64,000 nt of DNA from Turnera subulata (Eukaryota; Streptophyta; Magnoliopsida; Malpighiales; Passifloraceae). Below the pieces are notes generated by a model that was not told the DNA's origin, did not search any database, and saw only the letters and a program-made list of their open reading frames with translations. Below, in pieces: positions 42,328-55,830 of this stretch. The position numbers were made by a program, and so were the translations under genes. Numbering within the stretch: the stretch's first letter is position 1; each line of letters begins with the position of its first letter. Location of the stretch: positions 133,142-197,141 of the forward strand of contig JAKUCV010000968.1 in assembly GCA_028386065.3 (NCBI GenBank), in the 5' to 3' direction.

Positions 42328-45300
42328 TGTGAACACCCAAATTTGACCCACGAATTTGCAACAGAAATTAGGTTCTAAACATGTTCGAACTTAGGGTTAA
42401 TAAGATGATTTGATCCTAGGAGTAAGGCACATCAGGAATTTATTTTGGGTTTTTGGGTTTTTTGGCCCCCATGTTTAGTAACTTGGCCAATTTGGTACCC
42501 CGACATTTTTTTTGGCCGGGCATATACCCCGAGATTGAATGGGCAGGCCAAACGTAGACCCCTAGTCAGGCACCTGCTGACGTGGAGCCTACCCGGATAT
42601 TTGCGCGTGCTACTGTAGCAAAACGACGTCGTTTTAGAGGATTGGCTAGACATGTAGGATCCATGTGTCTTTGTGGGCTCCGCATGCTACTGACCCTAGG
42701 TTTTTTACCTAACCGACCTGAAATTTGTTAGATACCGAAATGAAAGCTGACCCGATTTTGATTATTTATTTAATCATTTTTTTTCTTTTAATCATATTTT
42801 GTTTTTAGCAATATTAAAAATGAGTAAAACTTAATTTCTAAAAATTTTACTTGGTTTAAATAAATACCCCTTATTATGCTGGATTTATTATTTTTAAATT
42901 TTTTTTTTCATACACTAATTTCTAAAAATTTCTATTTAAACTCTCCCACGGTCTAAATTTTAAAAAAGTACCTAATTTTTTTAATAATAATAATAAATAA
43001 AGAACGAGAACAAATCTCAAATGTAAAAAAATTAGAAAATAAATATTTATTATTATAATTATTATCTTGTGCTAGAATTAATTTTTTGAAAAAAATTTAA
43101 AATAATTATACAATAGTGGCATAAAATCTCACTTAAATTCAATTTTAAATTATAAATCAGAAAGAACGATTATTGAACCAGATGTATTGAGTTAGTTTAT
43201 TATTTTACCTCCCTTATTTTTCCAAAACCAATACTTTAAGTCTTAAGGGTTTTTGGATTTTTTGGGTTCCCGTGTTTAGTGGTTTGGCCAATTTGGTACC
43301 CTGACATTTTTTTTTGGCCGGGCATAGACCCTGATATTGCATGGGCAGGCCAAACGTAGACCCTGGTTCAGAGCGGTTTCGATTCGGTATGGAAGAATTT
43401 GGGGGATTGAGTGAAGTGGGCCCCACTAAGCCACCTGTTTCCGACGTGGCATGAAACGGTGACGTTTTCTCACTTAAAACGACGTCGTTTTACTACAGTA
43501 GCACGCGCAAATGCCCGGGCAGCCTCCACGTCAGCAGGTGCCTGACCAGGGGTCTATGTTTGGCCTGCCCATGCGATCTCGGGTATATGCCTGGCAAAAA
43601 AAAAATGTCGGGGTACCAAATTGGCCAAACCACTAAACATGGGGGCCCAAAAAACCCAAAAACCCAATTTATTTTGGTGGAAATAATGCATTTTGGTAAT
43701 TTGAGCCTTTGTATATTGGAATACTAGGATTAATGAGATGATTTAATTTTAGGGTAAAATATATAATAAGGTTTATTTACACTGAAATGTGTTTATTTCA
43801 TTATTTGGGCTTTTATCTATCTTTAATCTAATTTTAATAAGATGATTTGTCTTTGGGTTGAGGATGGGTTTAAGGGCCCAAATTAATGAATTCTCCAGAG
43901 TTTAATTAGCCCACAAACATTTTACTTGCAGACTAATTTTGGTTTAGATTTTCGTGGAAAATCAGAATCAAATCACCCTTTAATTGGCAAATGCGTTTTT
44001 GGTATAATTTTGCTTAAAATGGGTGTTGACGTGTAATCAATCAGTTATGGAATGATTTTGAGGAGTAGTAATCAAGTGATTGAGTGATTCTGGGTTAATT
44101 AGGGGTTAATTACGCGGTAGGATCAAATCGGGGCTGAATTAGGGGGATTGGGGGTCCGAAAATGGAAAGAACGGGTGACACGAGGGGCAACCGGCGGTCA
44201 TCTACGACCGCCAGGTGCTGGTGGGCATCCACTCAAGACTGTCTGTACTTGAGGTCAAGCAGGGGATGACAGTCGGCAGCGGCGATCATGTTCTCCCAGA
44301 TTCGCCCAAATCTCCGGTTTTGTTTCTAATTTCGATCCTACGCGGTTTTGGACCAGATTTTCGGGCATATTCTTCACCATTAAGCAGGTCCATGCCCCTA
44401 GACTTCCCAGAGCACTATAAATAGAACGCCTCACACACATTTCTAGGAATCACACATTACACACACCCCATAAGCTTTATTTGCGTGGAGAAATTCTGCT
44501 TCACCAAGTCTAGAAATATTTCTATAGGCAGAAACTCTGGAGAAATTTTGTGGAGAAGAGTAGCAAGAAGTCAGAGGCAGCAAGAGATTAAAAGGAGGAG
44601 AAGAAGGAGGCGAATTGAAGCAAACCTATGGAGAAGAAGAGCTAAACCCGAGAGGAAGAATCCAGTGGATGCAGTCTCAACGTTTCAGCCATATCAAGAG
44701 CTGTAGATATCGGTTTCCCGCGATCTTAGTGTCCTTGGAAAGCTAAGAACTAGCGCTACAACTTTACTGTTCAGGCCAGACATCGGTTCGGCCTCCTTCT
44801 GCCCTGAATTCCCAGTTAATTCCTGTCAAAATCTTGTTGTTGAGTGGTAAGCGCATAGGAGCGAGAGGAGGGCTACAAGAGGTAACTCGTTCTAATTTTC
44901 TTGATTATCTGCTACTGTAATATGATGATGTTGATGATGTGAGTGTTGTGATTCCATGTCAAGAACTACGTGGGTTTTGAACCCGGTCGCCGGGGTACGT
45001 TGGTGGTCTCTAGTGGTGGGGACTCAAGCCCAAATATTTTATTTTCCCTTTTTGTTTCGCACCTTCTTCACCTTCCCCTCCAATTCAATTTTATTATTTT
45101 TATGAGAATTTTTTCACACTTGCACGAGGCACACCAGCACTCTCCAATTGCACAAAGTTTCGACCCAACACGGATGGGTGCCTAACACCTTCCCATCCGT
45201 GACGAACCCCCGATCCCATGTCTTTGGTTCGCCATGAGCATGTAGCCTAAAGGAGTCGTATAAAGGTTTTTCCCAAATTTTGCCCTTAATAAAATTTGGG

Positions 45301-45391
45301 TGCCGACTCTATTGACATGGGATTGACCCGAGGAAGAAGGTGAAAAGGAAAAGGTGAATAGGCCCAAGTGATTTTGGGTCGGGTATTCACA
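42328..45391 (+). repeat. 5' LTR of Z, interrupted by a MULE-like element
   Basis: TGTGAACACCC to GGGTATTCACA, TATA box at 44416-44423, with the insert at 42447-43665. It matches the LTRs of A and Y. Confidence 0.85.
42447..43665. mobile_element. MULE-like non-autonomous element with long inverted repeats
   Basis: 1,219 bp bounded by GGGTTTTTGGGTTTTTTGG and its inverse, with inverted repeats of about 195 bp, and flanked by the 10-bp duplication AATTTATTTT at 42437-42446 and 43666-43675. The empty site is visible in LTR B near 39674. Long inverted repeats with a 9-11 bp duplication are the mark of Mutator-like elements. It contains no transposase, only AT-rich DNA. A third, partial copy of the end sequence lies inside at about 43243-43375 in plus orientation. 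Each arm carries ACGACGTCGT, a strong palindrome. Confidence 0.85.
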
Positions 45392-45393
45392 GT

Positions 45394-45411
45394 TGACGAC
45401 TCCACTGGGGA
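45394..45411 (+). other. Primer-binding site of Z
   Basis: TGACGACTCCACTGGGGA, one base from the intact Tat site at 36028. Confidence 0.7.
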
Positions 45412-48400
45412 AGTAGTGGGTTCAAGAGACTTTGTGCAATTGTTGATTCTTGTGTGCCTTTTACTTCTCATCATAAGTGCCTTGCATTCATGACAATAGA
45501 TGTGAAACCTTTACCATAAGAGGGCGATGGAATCCAAATCCGCTACATGCTTTCCTTAAGCGATAGTGGTTTGAGTGAACCCGTTTCTCGATGCTTAGCA
45601 ATGATGGGGATTAATTGGCCTTGGACCTCACGCGATATCCTTTATCACATGTGAGTAGGTCAGCCTGTTCCCTAGTGGCAATCTCTGGCCCCCAACCAGC
45701 TGCATACCCTGAGCATCTCATACATATTGAATCAATAAGTGGTATGTGCATTTTCGTGTGATTATTTTTGTGGATTCATGTATGGGTAAATAGAGTGTTT
45801 TATTTCGATAAACCAGAAAAATCAATAAAAAATATATAGGAAAATGTATAGCGGGACGGCCGTGCTAACTCTGCTTAGGGTGCTACATCGCGTGATGTGG
45901 ATTGATGAGTCTAGGAAAAGAACCCTGGGGGAGTAAGTATACATATTTAAGCTGATGTTAGATCTCTAGCGTTGTTTCCCAGTTGGCACAAATGTTCAAT
46001 CGGCCTACCTTGTCTTAGGGAATTTACATTTGCATACATTGAGCATTGCATTACATATTTTTCAAAGCCTAAAATAGGAATTTGTGCTAGGGTGTCTCAC
46101 TTTTTCAAATCCTTATTTTTTTGGGCTTGAGTCTTGAAAAAAAGAAAAAGGAAAAACTGTTTTGAAAGAATAATGAGACTTGCTTTGCGAATGAATTCCA
46201 TCACACTTTCTCACCGATTTCAATTATCTTGGAAGAAAACGAAGCTTGAGTCTAAGAATCCTGATGACCATGAACTCTATCATTAGAATTGAACCCTTAG
46301 GACACCAAGGGTGGGTAGTGCCTTAATTGGAAGGAAATGGTGAAGATATTAGGGATGATAGATACATCACAAGGCGATGAATCTCAGTAGACAGGGAGAT
46401 GGTCAGGACTTTGGTAGTCATGGTGGTATCTTAAGGCGAAACGTGGGAAGAAGACAGAGGCAGTGACGAAGCATCGACTTAAGATGCCGAGATGACTTTC
46501 GGCCTTCTTGTGAGAGGAGATGTAGGCCCCAATATTTATGGCTGAAGAAGTGAGATGGGATGACCTGGTTGAGCCTTCTCGTGAGAGGAGATGTAAGCCC
46601 CAATAATTGTATTAAGAGAGGTGAGATGAGGTAATCTGGTTGGGCCTTCTTAAACAATACAGATGTAAGCTCCATTCTTTACTTGTGAATCGAGCCAATG
46701 ATCCAAGACAAAAAGTTGAGAAAAAGAATCAAACCGAAGAGCCGAGATGAGAAGTTGAGAGAAGAGCCATATGATGAGAGACCAAACTTTCAAGCCAAGT
46801 CGAGCTGTCAAATCACAATGCCAAGTTGGGAAGCCATGGAACTGGGATGCAAAGCTGAGCCGAGCTAATGAGGGTTGAGTATACATGTTAAGACAAGCTG
46901 AGGGGTCTTTTGATGGGTAGCAATGTAAATCCAGTCTTGGGGAGGAACAGACGTAAGTCATAAGAGAAAAGTGATGAGGGGCAAAGGAATAACTGCGGGA
47001 TATGATGATGAAAGAGGTGTTGGGAGCAATGACGAGGCAGCACTAATGTGGGGGCAATGAGATGAGGCAATAGGAGTGATGCATTCCAAGGGACCACTCA
47101 ATAGTGTTAGGAGTAGATGGGAACTACAGGTGTGGGGGAGGAGGAGGGGGGGGGGGGAGTTGAGTAGAGACCACGGGCCAAATTGTTAAGCATGAGTAGA
47201 ATGATGACCATGAATAGGGAGGGGCAGTATAGTTGTTTTTTAGAGTCTAGAGGTTGAGTCAAGTCAAAAGGGGGCAAGGGTTAAATTCTATGTCCAACAA
47301 TCAACAGGGTCGTCATTTGTACTTTAATTTTTCACATAAGGAATAAAACTCTAATTTTCTTGTCTTTTGTGTATATGGGGCAAGTCGGGCATGACTTCAT
47401 GACATTCTATTGGGTCAATCTAGGAGGCCATAAAAATGAACTATGAAGACCTGATTCTGTGGATGTGATCTCAAACACTTACCTTAACCCACTTCCCAAA
47501 CACTTGTTGACACCAATCTTCGAACGTATACCCATATTGACACCTATCTAGCCCAGCCTCCATTTCGACCCCATTATACCCGCCATGAACACTTAGAAAG
47601 TTGCTTCCCAAAGGGAACCTAGTTTCTAAAAGTAATGCAAACAAGGATGCACCAAGCACAAGAAGAGGAGATAATGGCAATCAATTATTAAGGGGTCCTC
47701 AAGACTGTTCATAGATCATATGTTGCCAAATGTATATGCTCGAAACTGTCACTTCCCTTGAAGAGAAAATGAAAAAAAATAAAAAATAAAAAATAAAAAC
47801 TAAAGGAAACAAAACAAAAAAAAAAAGAAAAAAAAGAAAAGAGAGGAAAAATAAGGAAAGGGAAGTGACCTTAGTTCGGGATTGCTGATTCATCACCTAT
47901 TCAGTGAATTGGGAAGAACAAGTCACAAATGAAGAAGACAAGTGTTCCCCTGCTAAACACCATTCTACCAAACACCTACTATACTCAGCCTTCCACAAAA
48001 CACTATCATCTCAAACCCGACACCACATCCGCGGATATGTAGGTAATCTGGCAACAGATCCGGTCTATAATTTACGGTTCCTAGATTGATTCAATGGAAG
48101 GATTGGGGTCATTGTTAGATACGCGTGCCACACTATTGATTGTATTCGGGCCTCTATCTGTAGTCATAAGGCCTCTCTTTTCGATTTGTATTTCACTGTC
48201 AATTGAGTCCGTCTCCCTGCAGAAACCATCTGAATTTGGTCATCAATCGTCATGCACCCCCGACGATCTCCCGATAGCACTTTGGTTTCCCAGTAGCCCC
48301 TCATTGAAATCGATAGGTCACCTCTCCATTAGTCTTCAGAGTATACCCAGCCTAAGTGGTCTTGATCTTGCCCAAACTTCATGGTCTCCATACTCTATGT

Positions 48401-49679
48401 CTATGGTTGCTACTCCCACCAAAAAAGAAAGAGAGAAAAAGAGAAAAAAAAAGAAAGGAAAAGCCTGCTAGGTCGAAAACCCGAAAGGGCGGTCTAGGCA
48501 AAAGTTAAGGCCAAAGTAAAAAAGGGATAGTAGCCAATGACAACAAAGAGACATCCATATGTTAGATCACTCAACAGAGATAGACCACTCGCTTGACAAT
48601 GTCATCATAAACGAGTGCCCCCATCTATTTTTAAAAGGGGTATTCACTCATGCGTCCACCTTACTATGATTAGACAATTTGCCCATCAAGACCTTTTTGA
48701 CAAGGAATGCTTACCTCTGGGTCTCAGCTAGAATTTGAAATGAATGGGTTCATAGTCATTGGGTGTTTTTTTCTTTGAGGCTTCGGGATTTTTAATGGGA
48801 TAACTCGCTTTTTCTCAAACTGCTTAACTCTCACCTTCGCTCGGAGGGTTTTTAATACTCATGCATCATACTAAGGGCGTTCACATTCAATTGCACTACG
48901 TCTAGAAAGAAAGTACATACATCCAAACATGCATGTAGAAGTAGATGGAACTTGCATCCAAGGGGAAAGAGAGAGAAGAAAGAAAAATTCGAGAGGGAAA
49001 AGAGGGAAGACGAAGAAAAGAAAAACATGATGAAGGGAAAAATTCGAGAGAAAATGAAGAGAAACGAAAAAGGGAGAAAACACGTCATAAGGACTTGCAT
49101 CCAGACACAACATGTAGAAGCTAGGGGTACCTTCATGCATCACTCACATATAGAACATGAATTCCATGACAAGGTAGACTTGGTTGAAGGTAAGAGGTCA
49201 ACAAAGGTGACAACATCATGAATCCAATCACTCAATATAGACTTACATTCCTTAGGGTTGTTAGTAGAAAGGGCATCACGTGAACAAATCTTGTAGATAA
49301 TGAGAATTGTAGACAAGGGGCATGTCATGCTTTGTTTCTCTGACTCGTCAAGTCAACAACACGCAATAAAGGCACATCTACCTTGAGAATTAGACCTGCA
49401 TCATGACATTAAGGGCATAGCGGGCCTGTAATCCGATTTAATGAGGTTGCAAGGGGCATGCTACCCCATCGTTAGAGTTAACTTTCCAGGACACGCTACC
49501 CCCATGCGGATTTGAGATTTGCTTGGCGCATGTTACCCCGTGAGGTTTGAACCGATTTTTGGGGCATGCTATCCTGCGTTGATCGATTGGCTCCCAGGGG
49601 CATTACGGGCCCATTTATTTGATTATAGCTAGGAAGGGTAGATCACCCATTTGGCAAAGGTTTGGGACAATCAGGATGA
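45412..49679 (+). other. Z internal region, left of the gap
   Basis: Non-coding on both strands. It holds repeated GATGTAAGCCCC blocks near 46510-46670, shared with Y near 52200-52290, a G-rich run at 47129-47158, purine tracts at about 47765-47870 and 48419-48463, and one stem-loop at 48467-48498. Short open frames here are shadows of repeats. Confidence 0.5.
48467..48498 (+). other. Conserved stem-loop (Z copy)
   Basis: The same CTAGG, CCCGAAAGGG, TCTAG layout as at 38128. One arm has a change in the spacer (GGTCGAAAA for GGTTGAAAA). It follows a purine tract, as the other copies do. Confidence 0.55.
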
Positions 49680-49808
49680 NNNNNNNNNNNNNNNNNNNNN
49701 NNNNNNNNNNNNNNNNNNNNNNNNNNNNNNNNNNNNNNNNNNNNNNNNNNNNNNNNNNNNNNNNNNNNNNNNNNNNNNNNNNNNNNNNNNNNNNNNNNNN
49801 NNNNNNNN
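49680..49808. other. Assembly gap (129 N)
   Basis: A run of N inside the Z internal region. Translations across it are meaningless. Flanking sequence is repeat-rich, which may explain the gap. Confidence 0.99.
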
Positions 49809-50689
49809 AGGAAAGCCAAAGACCCGGTCATTGCACCCCAAAAGAGAACCAGTAAATCCATGAGGTGAGCAAACACAAACCAGTAGGACAATAAGAGAAT
49901 AGGAGATACCCAGAGAAGAGTGAACCCCTAAAGCCAGGTCCCAGCACCTGCAAGCTGTGATATGAGAGGAACCATGTAAGGAAGCCAGGAGGACTAGATC
50001 CGAGAACACCAATAAGCCAACACCCAGATGATCGGGACACAGTTCCCGCAAAACCGTGAGATGATGGGAGACAAAACACGTGGGAATCAAGAAGAGAGAG
50101 AGAATACTAAGAGAAAACTAGAGATGAGCAAGCAAAAGCCAGGACCTAACTCCCGCAAACCGAGAGATGAGAAAGGCCAAACCTTGGGAGAACCCAGACA
50201 TGAATCAGGAGAGAACCTAAAGGCGGGACCTAGCTTTCGCAGACCATGAGAAGAGGGGAACTAGAGTTGAAAGAAGCCTAAAGCCGGGACACAGCTCCTG
50301 CAAGTCGAGAGAAGAGAGAGACCAGATTTGAGGGAGGACTAAATGTGAGGAAAACCAAAAGCTGAGGATCTGATTCTTGCCACCCTGAGAAGAGCCCAAG
50401 ACAAACCGGCCATAAGACGAGAGAGAAAATTGAGGGAACTGTGACATGAGAAAATCAGGACAGAACCAAAAGCAGGGACCTAGCACCTGTAAAACCGAAA
50501 GATGAGGAAGACCGAGCTACGAAGTGGCACCTTTCCGATGAGAGATGTAGGGGCATGTGATGCCCAAAGCATAGAAAATACAGTCGCGAAGCGACATCTT
50601 AGACGATGATAGGGGCATGGGATGTCTAAAGACTAGAAAACCAGGCCGTGAGACGGCATTTCTGACAGAAGTCAGTGGCGAAGACCATG
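49809..50689 (+). repeat. Diverged minisatellite-like region of Z
   Basis: Recurring words such as AAAGCCGGGAC, CAGCTCCTGCAA and GAGAGATGAG at irregular spacing. It resembles Y at 55300-56100. Non-coding. Confidence 0.5.
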
Positions 50690-50937
50690 ACTTGGGATGA
50701 GATGATTCCCAAAATCGAAACCTAGTTCACAAGGACGAGACTATTCCTTGTCAACAACCCGATAGATGAGATGATTCTATCGCCTCGGGATGAGACGATT
50801 CCCGAGACTTGGGATGATATGATTCCCAAGTCGAAACCCAGCTGACAAGGATGGGAGTATTCCTTGTTGACAACCCGATAGATGAGATGATTCTATCACC
50901 TCGGGATGAGATGATTCCCAAGTCGAAACCCAACTAA
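50690..50937 (+). repeat. GATGAGATGATTC minisatellite, Z copy
   Basis: About two units of roughly 120 bp built from GATGAGATGATTC words. Similar to Y 56130-56700. The 3' LTR of Z starts abruptly here because its first part is deleted. Confidence 0.7.
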
Positions 50938-51954
50938 CAGGTCCACGCCCCTAGACTTCCCAGAGCACTATAGATAGAACCCCTCACACACATTTTAGGG
51001 AATCACACATTACACACACACCCCATAAGCTTTATTTGCGTGGAGAAATTTTGCTTCTCCAAGTCTAGAATTATTTCTATAGGCAGAAACTCTGGAAAAA
51101 TTTTGTGGAGAAGAGTAGCAAGAAGTCATTGGCAGCAGGAGATCAAAAGGAGGAGAAGAAGGAGGCGAATTGAAGCAAACCGGTGGAGAAGAAGTGCTAA
51201 ACCCGAGAGGAAGAATCCAGTGGAGGCAGTCTTAGCGTTTTAGCCATTTCAGGAGCTGTAGACATCGATTTGCCATGATCTTGGTGTCCTTTGAAAGCTA
51301 AGAAGTAGCGCTACAACTTTACTGTTCAATCCAGACACCGGTTCGGCCTCCTTCTGCCCCGAATTCCCTATTTAAATCCTGTCCAAATCTTGTTGCGGAG
51401 TGGTAAGCGCATAGGAGCGAGAGGAGGGCTACGAGAGGTAACTCATTCTAATTTTCTTGATTATCTGCTACTGCAATATGATGATGTTGATGATGTGAGT
51501 GTTTTGATGCCATGTCAAGAACTACGTAGGCTTTGAACCCGGTCTCCTGTACGTAGGTGGTCTCTAGTGGTAGAGACTCAAGCCCAAATATTTTATTTTC
51601 CCTTTTTGTTCCGCACCTTCTTCTCCTTCCCCTCTAATTCAGTTTTGTTATTTTTATGTGATATGTGTCCACACTTGCACACTTGCACAAGGCACACCAG
51701 CACTCTCCAATTGTACAAAGTTTCGACCCAACACGGATGGGTGCCTAACACCTTCCCATCCGTGACGAACCCCCGATCCCATGTCTTTGGTTCGCCATGA
51801 CCATGTAGCCCAAAGGAGTCATAAAAAGGTTTTTCCCAAATTTTGCCGTTAATAAAATTTGGGTGGTGACTCCATTGACATGGGATTGACCCGAGGAAGA
51901 AGGTGGAAAGGAATAGGTGAGTAGGCCCAAGTGATTTTGGGTCGGGTATTCACA
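50938..51954 (+). repeat. 3' LTR of Z, 5' part deleted
   Basis: Begins CAGGTCCACGCCCC, inside the LTR about 30 bp before the TATA box (TATAGATA, 50969-50976), and ends GGGTATTCACA. It is followed by the duplication GTAGC. About 800 bp of the LTR and the polypurine tract are missing. Confidence 0.85.
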
Positions 51955-53842
51955 GTAGCCGAGTCAAGTTGCCAAGCTGAGATGCCAACTTAGGAAGCCA
52001 GGGGACGGGATACGAAGCCGAGCCAAGTTGATGAGGATTGAATATACAAGCCAAGACAAACCCAAGCGACCATCTCATAGGAAGAACTATAAATCCCAGC
52101 TTTTAGGGGAAAGACAAGGAAGAAGAGCACATGAATTGACCTGGGGTATGGCGAGGGGACAATGAATGGGGAGGGCTGATGTTCGGACCTTCTCGTGAGA
52201 GGAGATGTAAGCCCCAATATATACAAGGAGTGGTGAAATAAGGTGACCTGATCGGACCTTGCTCAAGGACGAAGATGTAAGCCCCGACTCTTAGCTATGA
52301 ACCGAGTTGGCTAGCCGAGTTGAGTTGTCAAGTTGCAATGCCAAGTTGGGAAGCCATGGAAACCGGATCCAAAGTTGGTCAAGCAAATAAGGTTTGAGTA
52401 TACAAGCTCAGACAAGCTAAGGGCTCTACTGATGGGTAGAAATGTAAATCCAGCCTTGGGGAGGAACAGACGTGAGTCATAACTTTCAGGAGAGAGAAGT
52501 GATGATGGGCAAAGGAATGACTGTGGGATACGATGATGAAAAGGGTGATGGGAGCAATGACAAGGTGATACTGACATGGGGGCAATGAGATGAGGCAATA
52601 GGAGTGATGCATTCCAAGGGACCACTCAATGGTGTTGGGGGTAGAAGAGAACTACAAGTGTGGGGGGAAGTTAAGTAGAGACCGCAGGTCAAATTGTTAA
52701 GCATGGTTAGAACGATGACCAAGAATAGGGTGGGGCAGTATAGTTGCTCTTTAGAGTCTAGAGGTTGGGTCAAGTCAAAAGGGGGCAAGGATTAAATTTT
52801 ATGTCCAACAATCAACAGGGTCATCATTTGTACTTTAATTTTTCACATAAGCAGTAAAACTCTAATTTCCTTATGTTCTTTGTATATAGGGCAAGTTGTG
52901 CTTGACTTCATGATATTCCATTGGGTCAATCTAGGGGACCATAAAAATGAACTACGAAGATGTGATTCTGTAGATGTAATCCCAAACACCTACCCTACCC
53001 CACTTCCCATAGACTTATTGATACCTACCTCCGAACACATACCCATATTGACACCTATCTAGCCCAACCTCCATGTTAACCCTATCATGCCTGCCATGAT
53101 ACTTGTCAAGAAATGGTGCTTTAAGATAAATTCCATCTAAACATGCCTGTTCAAAGAAGTTGTCACCCTCCCCGAAAACAATGGAATGAAAAGAAAAAAA
53201 ACACACAAAAAAAAGGAAAAATGGGGAAAGGGAAGAGACTTTTAGTGCTTGAATATTGAAACCAAGATAGGTAGAAGAAGTCGTAAATGAAGAGGACAAG
53301 TGTTTTCCCACTAAAAACCAAACACCCACTATCTTTAGCCTTCCACAAAATACCATTCTACCAAATACTCACTATCCTCAGCCTTTTGCAAAACACCATT
53401 ATCTCAAACCCGACATCACATCCACAGATACGTAGGTAATCCGGAAACGGGCTCGGTCTATAAATTATGGTTTCCAGATTGACTCAATGGAAAGATTGGG
53501 GTTATTGTTACATAAACATGCCACACTGTTGATTGTATTTAGGTCTCTTTTGTAGTCATAAGTCCCCTTCACTTGGACATGTAGTTTGGGCTCATGAAGT
53601 TGTAGATGTTGGGCAAGTCCGTCTCTCCAGAAACTCATTTTGAGTCCGTTCATCACAAAGCACGTCTCTCCAATGGTCTCTTAGACATGTGATTCCTGGT
53701 AGTTCTACCTCCATATTAGTTATTCGAGTGCACCCGGCCCGAGCGACCCTCATCTTGTCCAAACTTTAAGATCTCAGTGCTCTATGCCTATGGTTGCTAT
53801 CCCCGCGAGGAGAAAGAAAAAAGGAGAAAGAAAAATGGGTCC

Positions 53843-53925
53843 GCTAGGTTGAAAACCCAAAAGGGCGGCCTAAGTAAAAGTTAGGACAAGCTTGCTAGGT
53901 TGAAAACCCACATGGGCGGCCTAGG
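53843..53925 (+). other. Tandem pair of conserved stem-loops (Y copy)
   Basis: Units 53843-53874 and 53894-53925. The first has loop AAAA and an outer arm CTAAG. The second has CCCACATGGG in the inner hairpin, which keeps the CCC-GGG stem while changing the loop. The spacing of 51 bases equals that of the pair in element A. Confidence 0.55.
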
Positions 53926-54402
53926 CAAAAGTTAAGGCTAAGGGGGAAATAGAGATAGCAGCAAAAGACAAGGGGCATTCATGGGGTGGACAAAACCATT
54001 TTTGAGATGATTCATTTGGGTAGTCAGGGACAAGCATCGAGGTACATCGCCTCCATCAGTTTTTTGAAGGGTATTCACTCATCCATTGATTTTGCATTTT
54101 GGGTCTTCATCTATCAAACCTTTTCAACAAACAATGTTCACTCGTGGGGTCCTAACTAGCATTTGAAATGAATGGATTGTTAGTCATTGGGAATCTTTTT
54201 CTTTGAGATTTCAGAGTTTTTGATGGGATACCATACTTTTTCTCAAGTTGCTTAACTTTCACCTTAGCTCGAATGATTTTTCAATGCTCATGCATCATAC
54301 TAGGGGCACTTGCATCCAAACGCACCATGAATGAAATTGCACTTACATATGGTAGTAGAAAGCACTTGCATTCAAGAGGCAAATACATCATTCTAGAATT
54401 GG

Positions 54403-54403
54403 G

Positions 54404-54439
<36 letters not shown>
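54403..54439 (+). repeat. Poly-G tract
   Basis: A nearly uninterrupted G run of more than 30 bases followed by GGTGGTGGG. It can form G-quadruplexes, and its exact length is unreliable in any assembly. Confidence 0.85.
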
Positions 54440-54440
<1 letters not shown>

Positions 54441-55589
54441 GGTGGGTACTTGCATCCAAAAACAAGCATGTAAAAACTAGACATAGTGGCACACCAGCAA
54501 ACACATAGGAACTAGGGGCATCCCCATACATTGAAAGACGACACACATAGACACACTCATGAATCATTTACATATAGAACACGAATTCTTTAATAAGGTA
54601 GACTTGGTTTATGGTAAAGGGGACAACATCAGAAATTCATCACTTGATGTAGACTTACATCTCCTGGGGTTAACAATTGGAGGGGCATGGCATGCCCGAA
54701 TCTTTAGATGACTTTGACTGTAGAATAACGGGCATGTCATGCCCTCATCTGAGGTGTAGACATTATGGTTACCCATAGACTCTAGGGGCACGACAGCTCT
54801 CAACTTTTGGATCAATTTTGGGCATTCTCAAATAGATGTAAGGCCCAATTTTTGTGATGAGATGCAAGGGGCACGCTATCCCACCTTGATTGGTTGATTT
54901 CCAGGGGCATGGCAGGCCCGATTTTCTGTCTAGGACTAAAAGATGTGGGACAAATGTTTTTCCACGGGCTGAGATGCCCAAGATAATCCTAGGCCAGGGG
55001 CTCACTAAACTCCATCTATGATGAGATACTAGGGGCATCCCCTCCACTTTTGGTTTGTATGTCTCAAGGGGCACAACACCCACGCATCATTTCCCTTAAA
55101 TCCAGTAAATAGGGGCATGGAATCCAGACAACTCGACCATGAGGCAACACTCTTCTCACACCTGTGAGAATATGAGGGAACCAGAAATACCTGGGTAACC
55201 GAGGCATTTGAACCCAAACCTGAGAATGTAAGGAACCCAGAAGTGAGGCGACCAGACCACGAGGCAAAACCTAACCCCTTCCCCGTGAGTCAACCCAATC
55301 AAAAGCCGATGACCTAGTCATCGCAACCTTGAGAGAATCAGTCGACCCAGCCAAAAGCCAAAGACCCAGTCTTTGCAAACCTGAGCGATGAGAACACCCA
55401 GTCGAGAAGAAATCTAGTCAAGGAAGCCAAAAACCTACCTTTTGTAATAACCGAGAGATGAGGGAGACCAAACTTGAGAGAAAACTAGATGTGAGGGAAA
55501 CCAGACGCCGAGGACCCAGTTCTCACAACCTTGAGATGATTTAGCCCAGAAATCCAGATAAGAGAAAAGCTAGAGAGGGATCCAGACCT

Positions 55590-55830
55590 TGAGAGAACCC
55601 AGCCAGAAGAGAGATGAGAGAACCAGTCAACCCAAACCAAAAGTCGGAGCCTAGCCCCCGCAAACCAAAGAGATGGGAGAGAACCCAGAGAGGAGTCCAA
55701 ACATAAGGGAACCCAGCCAGAAGAGAGATGAGAGAACCAGTCAACCCAAACCAAAAGCTGGAGCCTAGCCCCCGCAAACCAAAGAGATGGGAGAGAACCG
55801 AGAGAGGAGTCCAGACATGAGGGAACCCAG
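55590..55830 (+). repeat. Tandem repeat, about 114-120 bp unit
   Basis: Two near-identical units containing AACCCAGCCAGAAGAGAGAT and CCTAGCCCCCGCAAACC. Confidence 0.75.

Larger units (their letters stand above)
42328..51954 (+). mobile_element. Element Z: non-autonomous Tat-type element nested in Y
   Basis: 5' LTR 42328-45391 (1,835 bp without the MULE insert and its duplication) and truncated 3' LTR 50938-51954, flanked by GTAGC at 42323-42327 and 51955-51959. The primer site is at 45394. The internal region 45392-50937 has no protein domain and contains tandem repeats and an assembly gap. Y sequence continues directly after 51959. Confidence 0.85.

Noticed and set aside
42447..43665. Helitron
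   Set aside because: It has long terminal inverted repeats and a 10-bp duplication, neither of which Helitrons have.
49619..50090. Frames spanning the N run
   Set aside because: The sequence is unknown there, so the frames are artefacts.
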